A stretch of 64,000 nt of DNA from Hormiphora californensis (taxonomy: Eukaryota > Ctenophora > Tentaculata > Cydippida > Pleurobrachiidae), in the NCBI GenBank assembly GCA_020137815.1, contig CM035356.1:1138732-1202731 (forward strand), given 5' to 3'. The notes beneath the pieces are model-generated. The model had not been told where the DNA came from. It worked only from the letters and a program-made list of their open reading frames with translations, and did not search any database. The number at the start of each line of letters is the position of its first letter. Within the stretch, counting starts at the first letter, position 1. Made by a program: the position numbers and the translations under genes. Below are positions 22,403 to 36,504 of the stretch, one piece after another.

Positions 22403-24687
22403 CTCTAGGTTATAGCGTACCAAACTCTGCCACACGACAGAACGGTGTTGCAACCTGTCATAAAGCCACATGTATTGTTAACAGTTCCCACATGTATTGT
22501 TAACAGTTCCCACCAATTGTTAACTGCCCACATCATCTTGTCATTAACATTCCCCACCCTGTTCCCAGGAGTACTCTCCCTCTGTTGACGAGTATATTGG
22601 AGGGAGTGTGGACGACGAGAGTTCAATACAGAATGAGGAGGATGAGGAGGACTGCGAGGAGGTAATATTGGCATTATGCCATGGTTTGAGCCAATCAGTT
22701 AATTCAGTGTATTAGTCTCTCAGATAAGGGATGGACACTGTCCATTAGGCAATAATAGTTTGGGTTTTTACAGCCAATGCAATAGTTGGGGGTTCTACAG
22801 CCAATAGTTGGGGTTCTACTACCAATAGTTGGGTTTTTCACAACCAATATTTCAGATTGAGGATTTGAAGAAGGAAGGTGAGCTGCCCTTGGAAGATCTC
22901 ATTGTATTGTACGGGCTGAACAAAGAAGAAGATTACACCAAGGTAAAGAGGGCCGAGGGTTGATCTATTGTTCGGGCACACTTTATAGTTTTTGTTTGGG
23001 TAGTTTGTCACATTTGAGATCGTAGTTAACTGTTTCCACTTGATTATCTGGTTGAAGAAAATTGAGCAAGTCCCGTCACAATGTCATCTATGACGTCAAA
23101 ACATTATTGAATCACTGAAATGATCTCATTTTCTTTTTTCAGTTCAAGCAAGAATCTCAGGACTCAGAAACGGGTGAGGGGAGCGTCCCACAAATCCAAA
23201 CTTTAGCGCACGCGCGAACTTCCGAATTCTTGATTTCTCAGCGCTGTCCGCGCGGCTCTTTCTCTCCTATCCAATGTGATTCTTGGCAACTCGCCCACAC
23301 ACTCACAGTCACGTGTTCCCTCAGACACTGAGAGTGTGACTCATGGTGCCCGGATGAGCATGTACGACAAGGATGACTGGAAGAAGGAGATATCTATCGG
23401 ACCTGAATTCCAGGCAGAAATACCACCACTCCAGGACAAAGTGAGTACACAAAAACACAAGCTTATTGCTCCCTATCTGGCCGCTGGCGGCGCCATACCA
23501 CACCCCGTTTTGATTGTGCTCCAGACAGTCCCCAGACCAAGATTTAGTCCCTTTTTTATTATATTCCCCGCTCCTTCCAGTCGAACTTAGCTGAAGGAAA
23601 CAGAGGACCAGGGGGACACGTTACTATGGAGACCTGACAAGCTGAACTCAGATGACCTCTATAAATATCTGTCTAGTCTGTACAGCAAGGAGGAACTACC
23701 GATTGAGGACTTCCATAGAGATGATGAACAGGTGAATATATCTTACCATTCCGATAGTATTCTCCCAACTGGACCCTGATGTCAGGTTCACAATCTGTAA
23801 CCAAGTCCACTGGGCCCAGTTACAGATTGGGAAGCTGATCTTGGCCCACTTATCTTAATCTAGGGCCAGGATCTCGTGACTCTCTTCTTTCCACCATGAT
23901 ATAATTATATTTCACCCATCAGGCACTGTATAATCTACACACACACGACTATAAAGTGGAAACTGCTACACTAGAAGAGAAAAGGGAGTGTCTGTATCAG
24001 TCTATGAAACCATGGTCAAAGGATGAGTGTCAGGTATTTTGAAGAAGAGTCAATAAAATTCCGTAAATCTTTGATTAATTTATAATTCATTGACAACTCA
24101 ATTTTCAACAGAATTTTGAACTCGGACTGAAGATGTTTGGAAAGCAGTTCCACCTGATCCACAAAAATAATGTTCCATCCCGTAAAATCAGTGAAATCAT
24201 CCAGTTTTACTACCTCTGGAAAAAGACTGAGAGGTATAACAACTGCACCTATTTATTATTGTGACCTCTACCTCAAGTCATATTCCGTACTGGTGTAACG
24301 TTTCTCATTTCAGATACGATATTTTCATCCGGTATTCAAAAATTGGTTCCAAGAGATATATTTTCAACCCGGGTCTGTCCCTTGACTTTGAGAGGTCCAA
24401 CTGTAACAATGGTGTTATGGGGGAGGAGGAGGAGGAGGGGGTACAGGTGGAGGTTAGATCAGAACTAGCACCCCAACAGTCAACTACAACAGCCACAACA
24501 GATCCAGAGACTATTATACCGGCGGCGGTGAGTGTGATTTTCTCTCCCACCCATCAATATCATACGATTCCCCTTTCTCTCATTATATTCCTTCACCTTC
24601 CCCTGTATAATGCCAGTGGCACTTCCCTCTTCTAATTCTTAGTCAGTTGTCCCTAACATTGTCCCTTTAATACAGGAACCGATATGA
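22139..24687 (+). CDS. MIER-family ELM2-SANT corepressor
   Basis: Ten exons joined by GT-AG introns with preserved phase: 22139-22270, 22569-22661, 22856-22942, 23143-23173, 23325-23440, 23591-23731, 23923-24033, 24112-24233, 24314-24527 and 24676-24687, about 352 residues. Landmarks are an acidic N-terminus; IEDLKKEGELPLEDLI, the block typical of MIER (mesoderm induction early response) proteins; an ELM2 domain beginning ISIGPEFQAEIPP and containing LLWRPD; and a SANT domain containing WSKDECQNFELGLKMFGK and FYYLWKKTERYD. ELM2 recruits HDAC1/2, so the protein should act as a nuclear histone deacetylase scaffold. It is shorter than vertebrate MIER1, lacking a long C-terminal tail. The last exon encodes only three residues and the stop. 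Confidence 0.9.
22364..22400. repeat. (GT)n microsatellite
   Basis: About 18 gt dinucleotides inside the first intron of the MIER-family gene. Confidence 0.95.
23766..23846. mobile_element. Short repeat related to the 19807 MITE
   Basis: Contains ggaccctgatgtcaggttca, caatctgtaac and cccagttacagattgg, the same words as the termini at 19807-20032 but rearranged tail to tail. It lies in the sixth intron of the MIER gene and is probably a decayed copy. Confidence 0.45.
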
Positions 24688-25079
24688 CGGCCACCACCGC
24701 AAGATACAACACGCAGCTCCCAGTCCCACCTAGTCCCCTGAGATCATCATGTGGGGTTACACAGCAGCACCTCTACCACCCCTGGAGTCTTTGTAAATAT
24801 ATATTCTACTGGTGAAATGTGTTGAGGAATGGGTTACTGAACAAGGGATAAGTTATGATATTATTATATCCACATATTAACGATGGGAGAGACAGTACAA
24901 GAGAAGTATGTTTGGTTGTTTTACAATGTTATTCGGTCAATTCCTACAGCGGTTGTAGTTCGTTTAAAGGACGAATTATTACTTTGAAAGACCCTTTATA
25001 TATTATTTGAGAGCTATAGACAGCATTCCCCTCCCTGTGTGTCAGACTGGCTCTGTCGAGGTTTAATGATTTACTGTCC

Positions 25080-25085
25080 AATAAA
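25080..25085 (+). terminator. Polyadenylation signal for the MIER gene
   Basis: AATAAA about 390 bp downstream of the MIER stop codon on the coding strand. It is the first canonical hexamer noticed after the gene. Confidence 0.5.
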
Positions 25086-25681
25086 TTATCCTTCTATTTA
25101 TTCTGATACAACAGATCAGTGAGTTTTGCTACGTCTCCAAACACTTGTCGGCAGAGATAAAAACAGGAGTTTGTCGCTTGTCAGCGCTTTTCTGGACCAC
25201 CCCTTACGGCGCGCACGCGCGGTCCGAATGTCATAAGCTTTACCGACAACAGGGTGCTTTCCACGTTTCTAAACTGAAAATTCCCCAAAGCCAATGTGTT
25301 TAGTACTCTGTCCAGCTGCTGGGGAGAGCAGTTCGGGATGGTGGTGGTGGCTTTGAGTTGGCCAATACATTGCAGCTGTGCAACAACTCTCCTGTACACA
25401 GAGAGATATAAATGGATAACGAAACATCAAAATGGCGTTGTTTAGGGGTAGTTAGTGGTAGAAAAATGTTAAATGGTTTATATACAATGATCTGACCTAT
25501 GATACAAACACACATGATATAATACACAAATATACAACTCTGAAAGAACTCTTTCTGAATATCTGAACTCTGAAGGAAATGGTTTTGTAAAAAAGAGCTC
25601 TAATCTCTCTCTCCAGGAGAGTTCAAAAAATTTATAGTGTCTCTCTATCTCTCTGTCCATCTTAGAACTTCATCATCATCA

Positions 25682-27758
<2,077 letters not shown>

Positions 27759-28127
27759 GCTAATAAGTAGAGAGAGGGGATGAATATATGATTGACACAT
27801 AAAGGAGGATTGAGACAAATCGTTTTGTTTAGTCAAAGACCATTAAAAATTCTTAGTACCTCAATGCGATATTATATTTAAGGTGTTCTTACACACGCTT
27901 GAAACAATTCAAGGGCTAGACTAGAGACAGCTGAGAGAGATGAGAAGGAGAAATGTCAGATGAGTATGACATCTTCCATCTTCCATCTCGCACAACTTTA
28001 ATCTCTCACCATAGGTGTAATAGTCGCACACATACACAACACAGCATGAAGGGAACAGCAGAAGTGTTGCAATATATAATTTATCATCTCGTGCTGACGA
28101 GTGCTCTAGCAATGTAGGTGTGTTATA

Positions 28128-28209
28128 CAGTCGGACCCCGATTTACCGGGATGCTCGGGGGAAAGGTCTTGCCCGGTAAGCTGGGGTCCGGTAAATAGGG
28201 GTCCGACTG
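28128..28209. mobile_element. pogo/Tigger-like MITE, 82 bp
   Basis: Inverted termini cagtcggaccccgatttacc and ggtaaataggggtccgactg are flanked by TA. Almost the whole element is palindromic. It belongs to the same family as 4324-4428. Confidence 0.85.
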
Positions 28210-28411
28210 TATAATAATCATACGTTATTATTCTAGTCACTGCACTATCAACAATACCCATTATTAATCTCTCGAACATCAATGTAACGAGAGAAATAAC
28301 TCACCTACACGGGGGGGGATCAACACTTAACTGCATGATACTCATGCCGATAACTGCCAAATTTTCAAAAAATTTTTGACACCCACCACCCCCCACATAT
28401 TTTGCACTTAA

Positions 28412-29787
28412 AGGGATACTGACATATTCAAAAAATTTTGACTTTTTCAACGATCCTGGGTGTGGTAACTGGTTGGGAGATAAAAATAGGATGAGTCGAA
28501 GTGCGAACTCTCTACTCCCTCTCGTTCTCAAGATATAGGGCCCCACCTTTTAGCACTTCGTAATTGGTTATGGTATAGGGGGAGAGTTTTATTGCAAATT
28601 ACATGTAAACACGAGTCTGTTTATCTGTCAATATCTCAACTTTCACATGCACGATTTTGACCGGATTTTTTTCTGGAAGTTAGAAATGTTTTAAATTTTT
28701 AGTATTTTCTTACGATCTGTATCAGAATGACCAAAAAAATCAGTAAATAAACAAGTAAACAGTGCAGTTTGAGGTAAACTGGAGTCAGGTCAATTAGACC
28801 CAATTATGGGCAATTAGGGCACTTTGCCGACCTCTGAGGACTTGGAAAAGTTGCTCACGTGATTCAGTGTATCAAAATTAGTGTGTAAAGTGCCCCACAT
28901 GCGATCTTTCAGCATTTCCAGTTGAAAAATGCAATTATCGCCAATTAGACTAAATTATGCTCAATTAGGACACTTTCTTCACCTCTGACGGCTTGGAAAA
29001 GCCGCTTACGTGATTTAGCGTATCAAAATTAGTGGTGATAGTGCTCTCACATGAATTGATAACGTTTTCATGCGATAGGTTACAGTTACGATCAATTAGA
29101 CCCGATTATGTTCAATTAGGTCACTTTCTCCACCCCTGGGCGCTTGCCAAAGTTGCTCACGTGATTCAACGTATCAAAATTAGTCGGGTTGAATGGTTTT
29201 GCCTTTTATACCAATTATTTGGCTAAATTTTTCAGTTTATACTCTCCTAGGATACAATATTCATTTCAGGGCTGAATAGTTGATAACTATTGACTATGTT
29301 ATTGACTATGGGCTAAATACTAACAATTTTTATGTAAAATTGAGGAAGTACAGCCAAGTCTGATTGACATTAGTTACTGTATACCATGATAATATTGTTC
29401 TAAGAAGGCATACATTTCAAAAAAATCACCGTCTTGCTTAGTTATAGTTCTACCTATTCATGACAAGTCTAGAGACAAATGGAAACCAAAAACAGAAACT
29501 AGAAGTGGTCTTTAAGGTTTTAGAAAAAACCCGGTCAAAATCGCATGTGTATTAGCTGAGATAATGACATATAAACAGGCTCGTGTTTACCTGTAATCTG
29601 TAATGCTGGTCTCCTCCTCTTACCATAACCAATTAGTGGGTGTTAATATTTGGGACCCTATATCTTGAGAAGTAGAGGGAGTAGAGAGCTCGGACTTCGA
29701 CACAATGTATTTATTCTCTCAGATGATGTGATTGGGCAATGTTTTACTAAAATTTGAGATGGTCGATTTGAATATGTCAGTATCCCT
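28412..29787. mobile_element. TTAA-flanked element with long inverted repeats
   Basis: Ends agggatactgacatattcaa are inverted at the right side and flanked by TTAA on both sides. Imperfect inverted arms extend roughly 280 bp inward (for example cacgagtctgtttat against ataaacaggctcgtg). TTAA targets fit piggyBac- or Kolobok-like non-autonomous elements. It lies wholly inside the 28310-30241 element. Confidence 0.8.
28783..29190. repeat. Three tandem copies of a ~152-bp unit
   Basis: The words caattaga(c), aattatg, caattagg and gtgattYaRYgtatcaaaat recur at about 28791, 28942 and 29093, so the unit is near 152 bp. The array forms the centre of the TTAA element. Copies are diverged and the third is the shortest. 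Confidence 0.8.
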
Positions 29788-30506
29788 TTAAGTCCCACAT
29801 TTAACTGCCGCCACATCTGAAAATGTAGACCCACCCCCCAAATCTAGCTAAAAGGGAGCTAAAAAAAGCACGAAAGATACGGAGAGACTTATATATTGTG
29901 TCTAAAATCAACTGCCATCAACTAAGAACAATACAGACCAGTTTAGGTAACGGATCCGAATTCCGAATTGGTTAGTATGAGACACTTAGAGTGGTATGCG
30001 TAAAAAATAATCGCCACATACATGTGATAGGCGCGCAAAAAATAACGAGCGCGCGAAAAAGGGGTTGAAAACTTCAAAAAATCGGCCATTTAGAGCAGTT
30101 ATCTAAATTTTCACCATATAAACACCCTTAGACCCCCTATTTTTAGGCAGTTAAGTGTACAACTTAACTGCCGGACCCCTCGTACACCCACCCACCCTAA
30201 CTGGCATGAGTGTCACAAAGTTAAATGTTGATCCCCCCCCGACCTACATACAATATATAGTTAGTTTCGCAACAAGAAACGGAGCAAAAATCACAAAACA
30301 CAGCGAATTTGCACAGACACTCACACACAGACACGAAATTTTGGGAGATAAAAAACTATACTTTCTTATAAATTACTAGATCAAAGTACCGCCATTGCAC
30401 TTAGCTACACACAATCTCTCACTCACTCCAACACACACATAATAGACCTGCGACTACCATTCAAAAAACATAGCACCCTCAATTCCTCCCTCACACACCA
30501 CAATAT

Positions 30507-32636
30507 CTACCTATATAGATTATGATCCTTAACGTGCAAATAATGACAATTAGTATACGGACAATTGCCCTGCAGCCAATGCTCGCACTCAATGGTAGGG
30601 TTCTTATTCCAATTCACATCTAGAGACACGCCCTTTATTATGTGATTCTGGGCGGCATTAAAGGCCCGCTTCGCATCCTCCCGCTTCATAAAGTGGACAA
30701 AAGAGTAAGCGAGGGGTTTCCCATGGGTCTTGATGATCACAACACCCGATACCTCGCCATACTTTACAAAGACCTCATATAGATCCTTGTCAGTTACAAT
30801 CTTGCTGTCAAAGTGTCCGATCCACAAGGAGTAATCTCTCGGATCAAACTTACAATTACCACCTCCACCTCCACCACCGTTCTCCATCTGCTTGTTGTTG
30901 TTGTTGTTGTTGTTTGAGGAGGGAGGAGGGGGTCGGGATCTCATGGCAGCCATTGTGTTGGGCCGTGCTGATGGGTGTTGGTTTTGCTGTTTCTTGGGCC
31001 GTTGTTGTTGTGGGTGGTGCTGCTGAACGGGGGCCATGTGGCGAGGCTGGAAGGATGGTGCTGGAAGGGTCTGGTAGGGATTGTGGACGAGAGGAGGTGC
31101 ACCCCTGGTACCAGGAGCTATAGCCGTTAGCCGGATTGGAGATGCAGTGTAGGACCCGTTAGGCATTATTGGGTAGAATGTTGAGGGAGGGGGAAGGTGG
31201 GGTGGCATTGTCGGATACATTGGCATTGGTGGTTGTGCAGTTGGAGGACATACCGGGCTATCATCGTAATCAGTACAAGAAAATGTCATGTTGTCCTTGA
31301 ATTGAGACGACAGCAGAAACTCTATTGCTCCCTGGATATCGTTTTTACTTCGCATAAGAGCATGTTCACAAGCCCGTCTGTCAAAACCAAAGTCCTGGAG
31401 CTGGAGGAGCCGCACCTCGAACAACTCGTGGGAGGCCTCCGAACAATCTGGATCAAGCTCTAATATCTTCTTTAGAGCATTTTCAGCCTCACTGAACCGT
31501 TTCAAACCGCATAAAGCCTTCGCCTTCCGGAAATACCCCTTGGGCTCATTTGGGACAAGTTTAATGGCTGAAATGGCATCTTCCATGGCCTCCTGGAACC
31601 GTTTTAGCGAGTGATAACAATACGATCTGTTTCCATAGCAACGATGGTCAATTTTATTCAAACCGATCGCCTTTGTGTACTCCTCGATGGCGTTGTGTAT
31701 CCGGCCTGTTTGGGCAAACTCGTTTCCCTTCCGGGCGTGTTCTTGGGATTTAAAAAATTCCTCTTCTGTAGGAGGATCAGGAAGATCTGGCGAGGGAGGC
31801 CTTTCCGGGGTACTCTTTTTAGCAGGAGGAGACGTTGATTTCGGTTTTTCCGATGATGCACCGTTAACCATTTTTTCGCTGGTTTTTCGAGCACGAGTTT
31901 CTGCCTTTTCGACCTTTTGTTTGACTTTATTACAGAATGCACTGCCCAAATCAATTTCTGGACCATTATCCTCACTTTCACTGCCTGCTGTAGCAGTAGT
32001 TGAGTTTTCCTGTGATTTTGAAGGTTGACGGTTCAAGTTAACTATACCCGGTACTGCCTTTTCAGCCTGAGCAGGAGACGCTGGTTCAATAACATCTGGA
32101 ATCTCTCGAATCTCAAAAACATCCTTACTCTGCTCCTTCGGGTTTGATTCCTTCTCCTCTCTTTTCTTTTCCTTTCTCCTCTGCTTATGCTTTTTTCTCC
32201 GCTCCCGTTTCTTCTCCAGCCTTCTTTTCTCTGCCTCCACCTCGTTAACTAACTTCTGGGCATTGTCATCTGCAGCCTTGGTTATCTCCTCCCACTGTTC
32301 GTCCTCTGTATCATAATCCTCCTCGCTGTCCTCTCCACTTGCCCAACCCAGCTCCGAGTCTAGGACATCCATCCAATCGGTGTTGTCGGTGCCGGTCAGG
32401 AGCATGAAGGCAGCAGTCGCCCGATGAAGCTGGGCATCGTCTGTTGCTTTGGGCATTACACGAATAACGTGGGAACGGAATGCCTGCTTTATCTCCGCTT
32501 CCGTAGCCGTCGGTGGTACCTGTAAAGGAGAGTGAGGTGATAAATAGTGTGAAAGAAGTAAAATTGTTTTGACTTAGTAACATGAAAGCCGGTGACTTAC
32601 CTTTAAAAGTTCAAAAGCCTCATTTTTAGTCAGCAT
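30507..32636 (-). CDS. TTC31-like protein with J-like, TPR, UBA, RRM and CCCH domains
   Basis: Exon 1 (32636-32601) starts MLTKNEAFELLK; exon 2 (32519-30507) continues in phase, about 682 residues. Regions in order: a J-domain-like N-terminus without HPD; an acidic stretch; a Lys/Arg/Glu-rich coiled region (KKRERRKKHKQRRKEKKREE); three TPR motifs (about 270-380; NEFAQTGRIHNAIEEYTKAI, YFRKAKALCGLKRFSEAENA); a UBA-like helix bundle (DFGFDRRACEHAL to IEFLLSS); a low-complexity Pro/Gln/Asn segment; an RRM (SLWIGHFDSKIVTDKDLYEV and AYSFVHF); and a final C-x7-C-x4-C-x3-H zinc finger (CEHWLQGNCPYTNCHYLH). The basic stretch plus TPR block resembles vertebrate TTC31; RRM and CCCH suggest RNA binding. 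It is probably an RNA-associated scaffold, function unknown. Confidence 0.8.
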
Positions 32637-32811
32637 CCTACAACCTATTGCATGTGACTGAAAGGTACAAGACGATTAGCTTTAAAAGGGTGATAAAGAC
32701 ACAGAGAGATTGATGAAAACACGTCTTGGATACATGACTGAAATTATAATACGGTGTAAACAATTGTAAAGGAATGTGTAAACAGCTGATAAAGAAATAT
32801 TCCTCGTAATA

Positions 32812-32968
32812 CAGTCAAACCTCAGTTCGCCGGATTGATAAACTTCAAATTACCCTGCATTCGAAAAAAAAGGTGTGGTGTACCAAATATTCACAATTAT
32901 ACCATACATTTCAATATACGGTGCAAAAACTCTTCTCCCGAGGAGTCCGGTAAATCGAGGTTTGTCTG
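32812..32968. mobile_element. pogo/Tigger-like MITE, 157 bp
   Basis: Inverted termini cagtcaaacctc and gaggtttgtctg (with cgccgg / ccggtaaatc inside) are flanked by TA. It is a third, more diverged member of the family at 4324 and 28128, lying between the TTC31-like and MBD5/6-like genes. Confidence 0.75.
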
Positions 32969-33152
32969 TATTGTAACAAGCTAGACAACGAGTAAATCTA
33001 CAGTCCGCCCCTAGAACTACTCCTAGACAGCCGTTAAAATAAATACCTCGATATAAAAATACAGCGCAGATTATAATAATACTCCCCCACCCTCCTCGAA
33101 ATACCAAAGACACACAAACTCTGAATTCAATAAAAACAATCACCCCAGTGTT

Positions 33153-35753
33153 TCAGTTGTCCTTTGGAACTGCTGCAGAGCTGGGAACAGTAGAAACAAC
33201 AATAGAGTCATGTTCAACTGAAGGAGCAACATTTGTATCAGGGTTCGATAATGATTTGTTGCTAGGAAGAGTCAGTTGGGAATTATCGGCTGCCTTCTTT
33301 TGCACTGGGACTCTTGTCGTAGAAGGCGTCGCAATAGAAGGATTCATTTTTGGACTCAAACCAGGGGATTTTGAAACAGATTTCGACCCAGGAACTGGTG
33401 AAATCGGGACAGAGCTGGAAGCGGTTGTAGGTGGTGTCGGAAGGGGTGCTACTGCAATCTTCGTACTACTCGGCACTAAAGTAACAGGTGGTGTGACAGC
33501 GCTTGTCATTTTCGGGGAAGCCATGCGATGCACACTAGGAGCAACAGATACATTAGGAGGAGGTTGACTTGGTTAGTTAGCCGGTTTATCAGTGGCAGGA
33601 GGTGCAGGTCTTACCATACTCATAATACCAGGTGGTAGGTGTAAGGAGCTGCTCCCGAAGATCCGATTATGATACTGGTCGGGGTGGGAGCAGATATCGG
33701 TCGAGCTGGGTGAGGAGCCGGTGTAATAGTCGGGTGAGGAGCCGGTGCAATAGCTGGAAGTGAATGAGGCGTCGGTAATGGCTGGAGTTGGTGTTTCAAC
33801 TCTTGATAACTTTGCAGCCTTCGGTTGGGTATTTCCACCTACCCTTAGGAAAGGGTTACCCGGGTAACGATCAAACATTTGAGGAGCTGATTGTTGGCGT
33901 TTCCGTTTCTTATCCGAAATACCCGCTGCTGTGGTTGTGGGATTTGGTGTAGCATGGAGCTGAGCCTTGGTCAGATTTCTGGGGTGAAGACAGGATCTCC
34001 TGGACCTTGGCATCAACCTCCGATGGCGATAAGACTCCCTCCCATTTATCAGAGTGTTTAGCTGAGGCAGGTTTCGGTGGAGGGTTTAGAGGAACTCCAA
34101 GAAGGTGCGGGTACCCTGGTGAACCGGGATGCCGGAAAAACTGTTGCCCCGGGTAACTGACCGCCGCTACCATATTGTGACTTGGAGCGATTTGAACGTT
34201 GGGAGTCGTGTTAGGTGGGAGGGTGGAGTGAGCCATTGAGATGTTGGGGTGCCGAACGGAACGTGAGTTGTTGTTACCTGATTGGGGTGGAGGAGGAGAG
34301 GGTCTGAGGGTGAGGCGATGGTAGTTTTGATGTCGGTAAGCTGGGTGTTGGGGATAGTACTGAGGCTGAGGTTGACCACTCGGGGGTGCAGGTGATGGAG
34401 GTGCTTGGTGGGGAGATTGGTGACGGGGAGGGGAAGGACCGGGGCGTCGAGGGGGTGATGGGTGATGAGGTGAAGATGATGGTGGGCGGTGAAAGTTCGG
34501 TTGATTCAGTTCTCCCCCGTCTACCCTACCCGCGGCGGCAGCTGACAGACCTCTGTCAATATCGGGTAGTGTATTTAAAGTAGAGCAAGTTTTCAGCAGA
34601 CTATCCACACTTGGTAAGGGCCCATCGCCCATTCCAGGACTTCGCTTCAGTCTCTTGTCACCTTGCAACGACACAAATAATGTCGGTTTCCCACCACAAT
34701 CCGCACCCCGAGATTTGTCCGCTAATTGTTGCTGTACAACCATTGGAGGTGCAGTAGCTTGTGGAGGGGGAGGAGGAGGAGGGACAGGAGGAGGAGGGGG
34801 TGCCTTTTTAGTTTTCTCTGGTCGAGGAGTGATGTTCCGTGGTCCACTCTGTACCAACTGGAGCATACCGGAAGGCTTCTTTGGTGCTTTACTAGATCTC
34901 TTCTCGTTCGGTTTGGGTAACCGCGTGTAGGGAGGAGGGGCCATTGGTCGTTGTCCGGCAAGTTGGGGCGAGGGGACAAGTTGCGGTCTAGGAGGATGAG
35001 CACCGGAATACTTCTGAGGTGAAACGCCTGCCTGCTGTTGTTGCTGCTGCTGCATTTGCTGCTGCATCTGCATTTGTTGAGCCTGTAGTTGTTGCATCTG
35101 TTGAGGAGTGAGGTGACGATATTGCATCATCATTTGCTGACGAGCCATCAGCTGTGCCCTAAACCCTGGGTGGTTCATCATTTGCATTCGGTATTGTCTC
35201 TGGTACTCGGGGTGCATGGACACCGACCTTAGAGACATCTCCAAGTTGGTGTACAAAAACTGTAGGATTTGGGTGTGGGTATATTGGTTGTCCTGACAAA
35301 ATACGGAGATGGGAGGGAGAGCAGGCGGAGGAGGCCGAAAGCGGGTTTCATTTTCGTTCCGTTCGGGTTGGTTCGTGTGATCAGTTGTCTCATTTCCAGG
35401 AGCAGGTGATTGTTGAGGGCCGGGAGCGGTTATCTGGGGAGCGGCCTTTAGGCCACATGAGTGATCAGCTGGGAGACCTTTTACTGCATCTTTCTGTGGC
35501 CGATTTATTTTATCTGACAACGGCTGCTTTTTAGAATCACGAGGTTCTTTCGATTTGATTGCAGCATCAAACGAGAATACAGAGTCTAAGTGAAGAGGAC
35601 ACTTAGTCCACATTTGCAGGTGCCGGGGGATGTTAAATACTTCAGGATATCATCCTTAGATTTGAGTTCTTCGCTCGATGGCGCTATGTAGAGCACAATC
35701 TGGCTTTTGATGACGCGTTGCCATCCTCGAGGTATGTCGATACATTGCTTCAT
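33153..35753 (-). CDS. MBD5/6-like methyl-CpG-binding-domain protein, several frame breaks
   Basis: ATG at 35753 opens a short MBD: IPRGWQRVIKSQIVLYIAPS, then a YLTSPGTCKCG motif and CPLHLDSVFSFD, the layout of MBD5/MBD6 (GWQR...YISP...GTCKCGLECPL...VFNFD). The MBD is split between two frames by one missing base near 35608. The rest is Gln-, Pro- and Ser-rich (poly-Q at 35030-35100; poly-P) and extends to about 33576. Frame changes occur at 33981-33984, where removing one C from CCCC restores the frame, and at a TAA at 33573. That TAA could lie in an 80-base intron (33614-33535; ATG|gtaaga ... gctcctag, with a ctaac branch site). That model also needs one C removed near 33514 to reach the Ser/Thr/Pro-rich tail ending at 33153. 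MBD5/6 associate with the PR-DUB deubiquitinase in chromatin. I favour an intact gene with assembly indels. Confidence 0.72.
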
Positions 35754-36504
35754 AAACTATCGTTACATCCTGTAAAGAATTGGAGAGGTGAAAACTGAAA
35801 ACCCCACGCCTCACGAGGGAACTGCTTACTGCAGTCATGTTGAGCATGCACTGCAGTCAGCAGTGCCCAAATCTGCAAGTTTTAGACGGTCATTGGTTCA
35901 GCAGACTGTTGTCGCAACAATGAACAACAAACAAATAAACGCCCCTGATGAGTAATCGTAAATAACAGGTGCACTGTGCACGTTGTGGCGTGTGCTCTGT
36001 CAAGTTGGCCGCCCGCATGGCGTTGCAAGATTGCGGGTTGCCTACGACGCGGTCTACGGCACGCGAAAAAAGGCAATCAATGCTAGCGGAACGTCGTGGA
36101 CCACGTCATAGCCTATGACTCACAGGCAACGCTTTATGCAGGCTTTCAGCCCACAAGCAACAGCTCAAAACCGCAACGACAGTCGACAAGGGAATTTTCA
36201 AATTTCGTAACAAAAATTTTCATTTTCAAATTTTGATTTTTTTTTCTTTAAATTTTACTTGTGGCGCGACGCGCACAGACGAAGCAACGCTAAAGTGTTT
36301 AAATTTCGCGTTTTACATTTAAATCGCAATTATGCATCGCTTGTTTTAACATTTTATTTTCCAGTATTGCAAAATTTTGCTCAATTTTCTCATTCCCCCC
36401 CCCCCCTTTTTTGCTTTTCTCACCTCTTCCTGAAGGGTAAGACGACGTTTTGCTGATTCTTCTCGCTGAAACGCATAGCTAACATATCTATCTATCCATA
36501 GGAA
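35754..36504. promoter_or_regulatory. Shared upstream region of MBD5/6-like and HAUS3
   Basis: The two genes start head-to-head 750 bp apart. An acceptor (ctttacag at about 35775) precedes the MBD start, so the MBD gene has a 5' untranslated exon here, and catag at about 36500 may be an acceptor before HAUS3. GC-rich patches lie at about 35990-36110. No TATA box is evident; a bidirectional promoter is inference. Confidence 0.4.

Larger units (their letters stand above)
28310..30241. mobile_element. Inverted-repeat transposon with G-run termini, disrupted by another element
   Basis: Left end cggggggggatcaacactta and right end tgttgatccccccccg are inverted copies over about 38 bp (they include actcatgcc). 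Both sides carry the direct repeat ACCTACA (28303-28309 and 30242-30248), a perfect 7-bp target duplication. A second element (28412-29787) has inserted inside it. No transposase frame is visible. The superfamily is uncertain; 7-8 bp duplications occur in hAT-like and P-like groups. Confidence 0.85.

Noticed and set aside
25181-25399. 72-residue minus-strand frame (MYRRVVAQLQCIGQLKATTT...)
   Set aside because: Non-repetitive and GC-rich, but with no family, no clear splice sites and no second exon; too little to call a gene.
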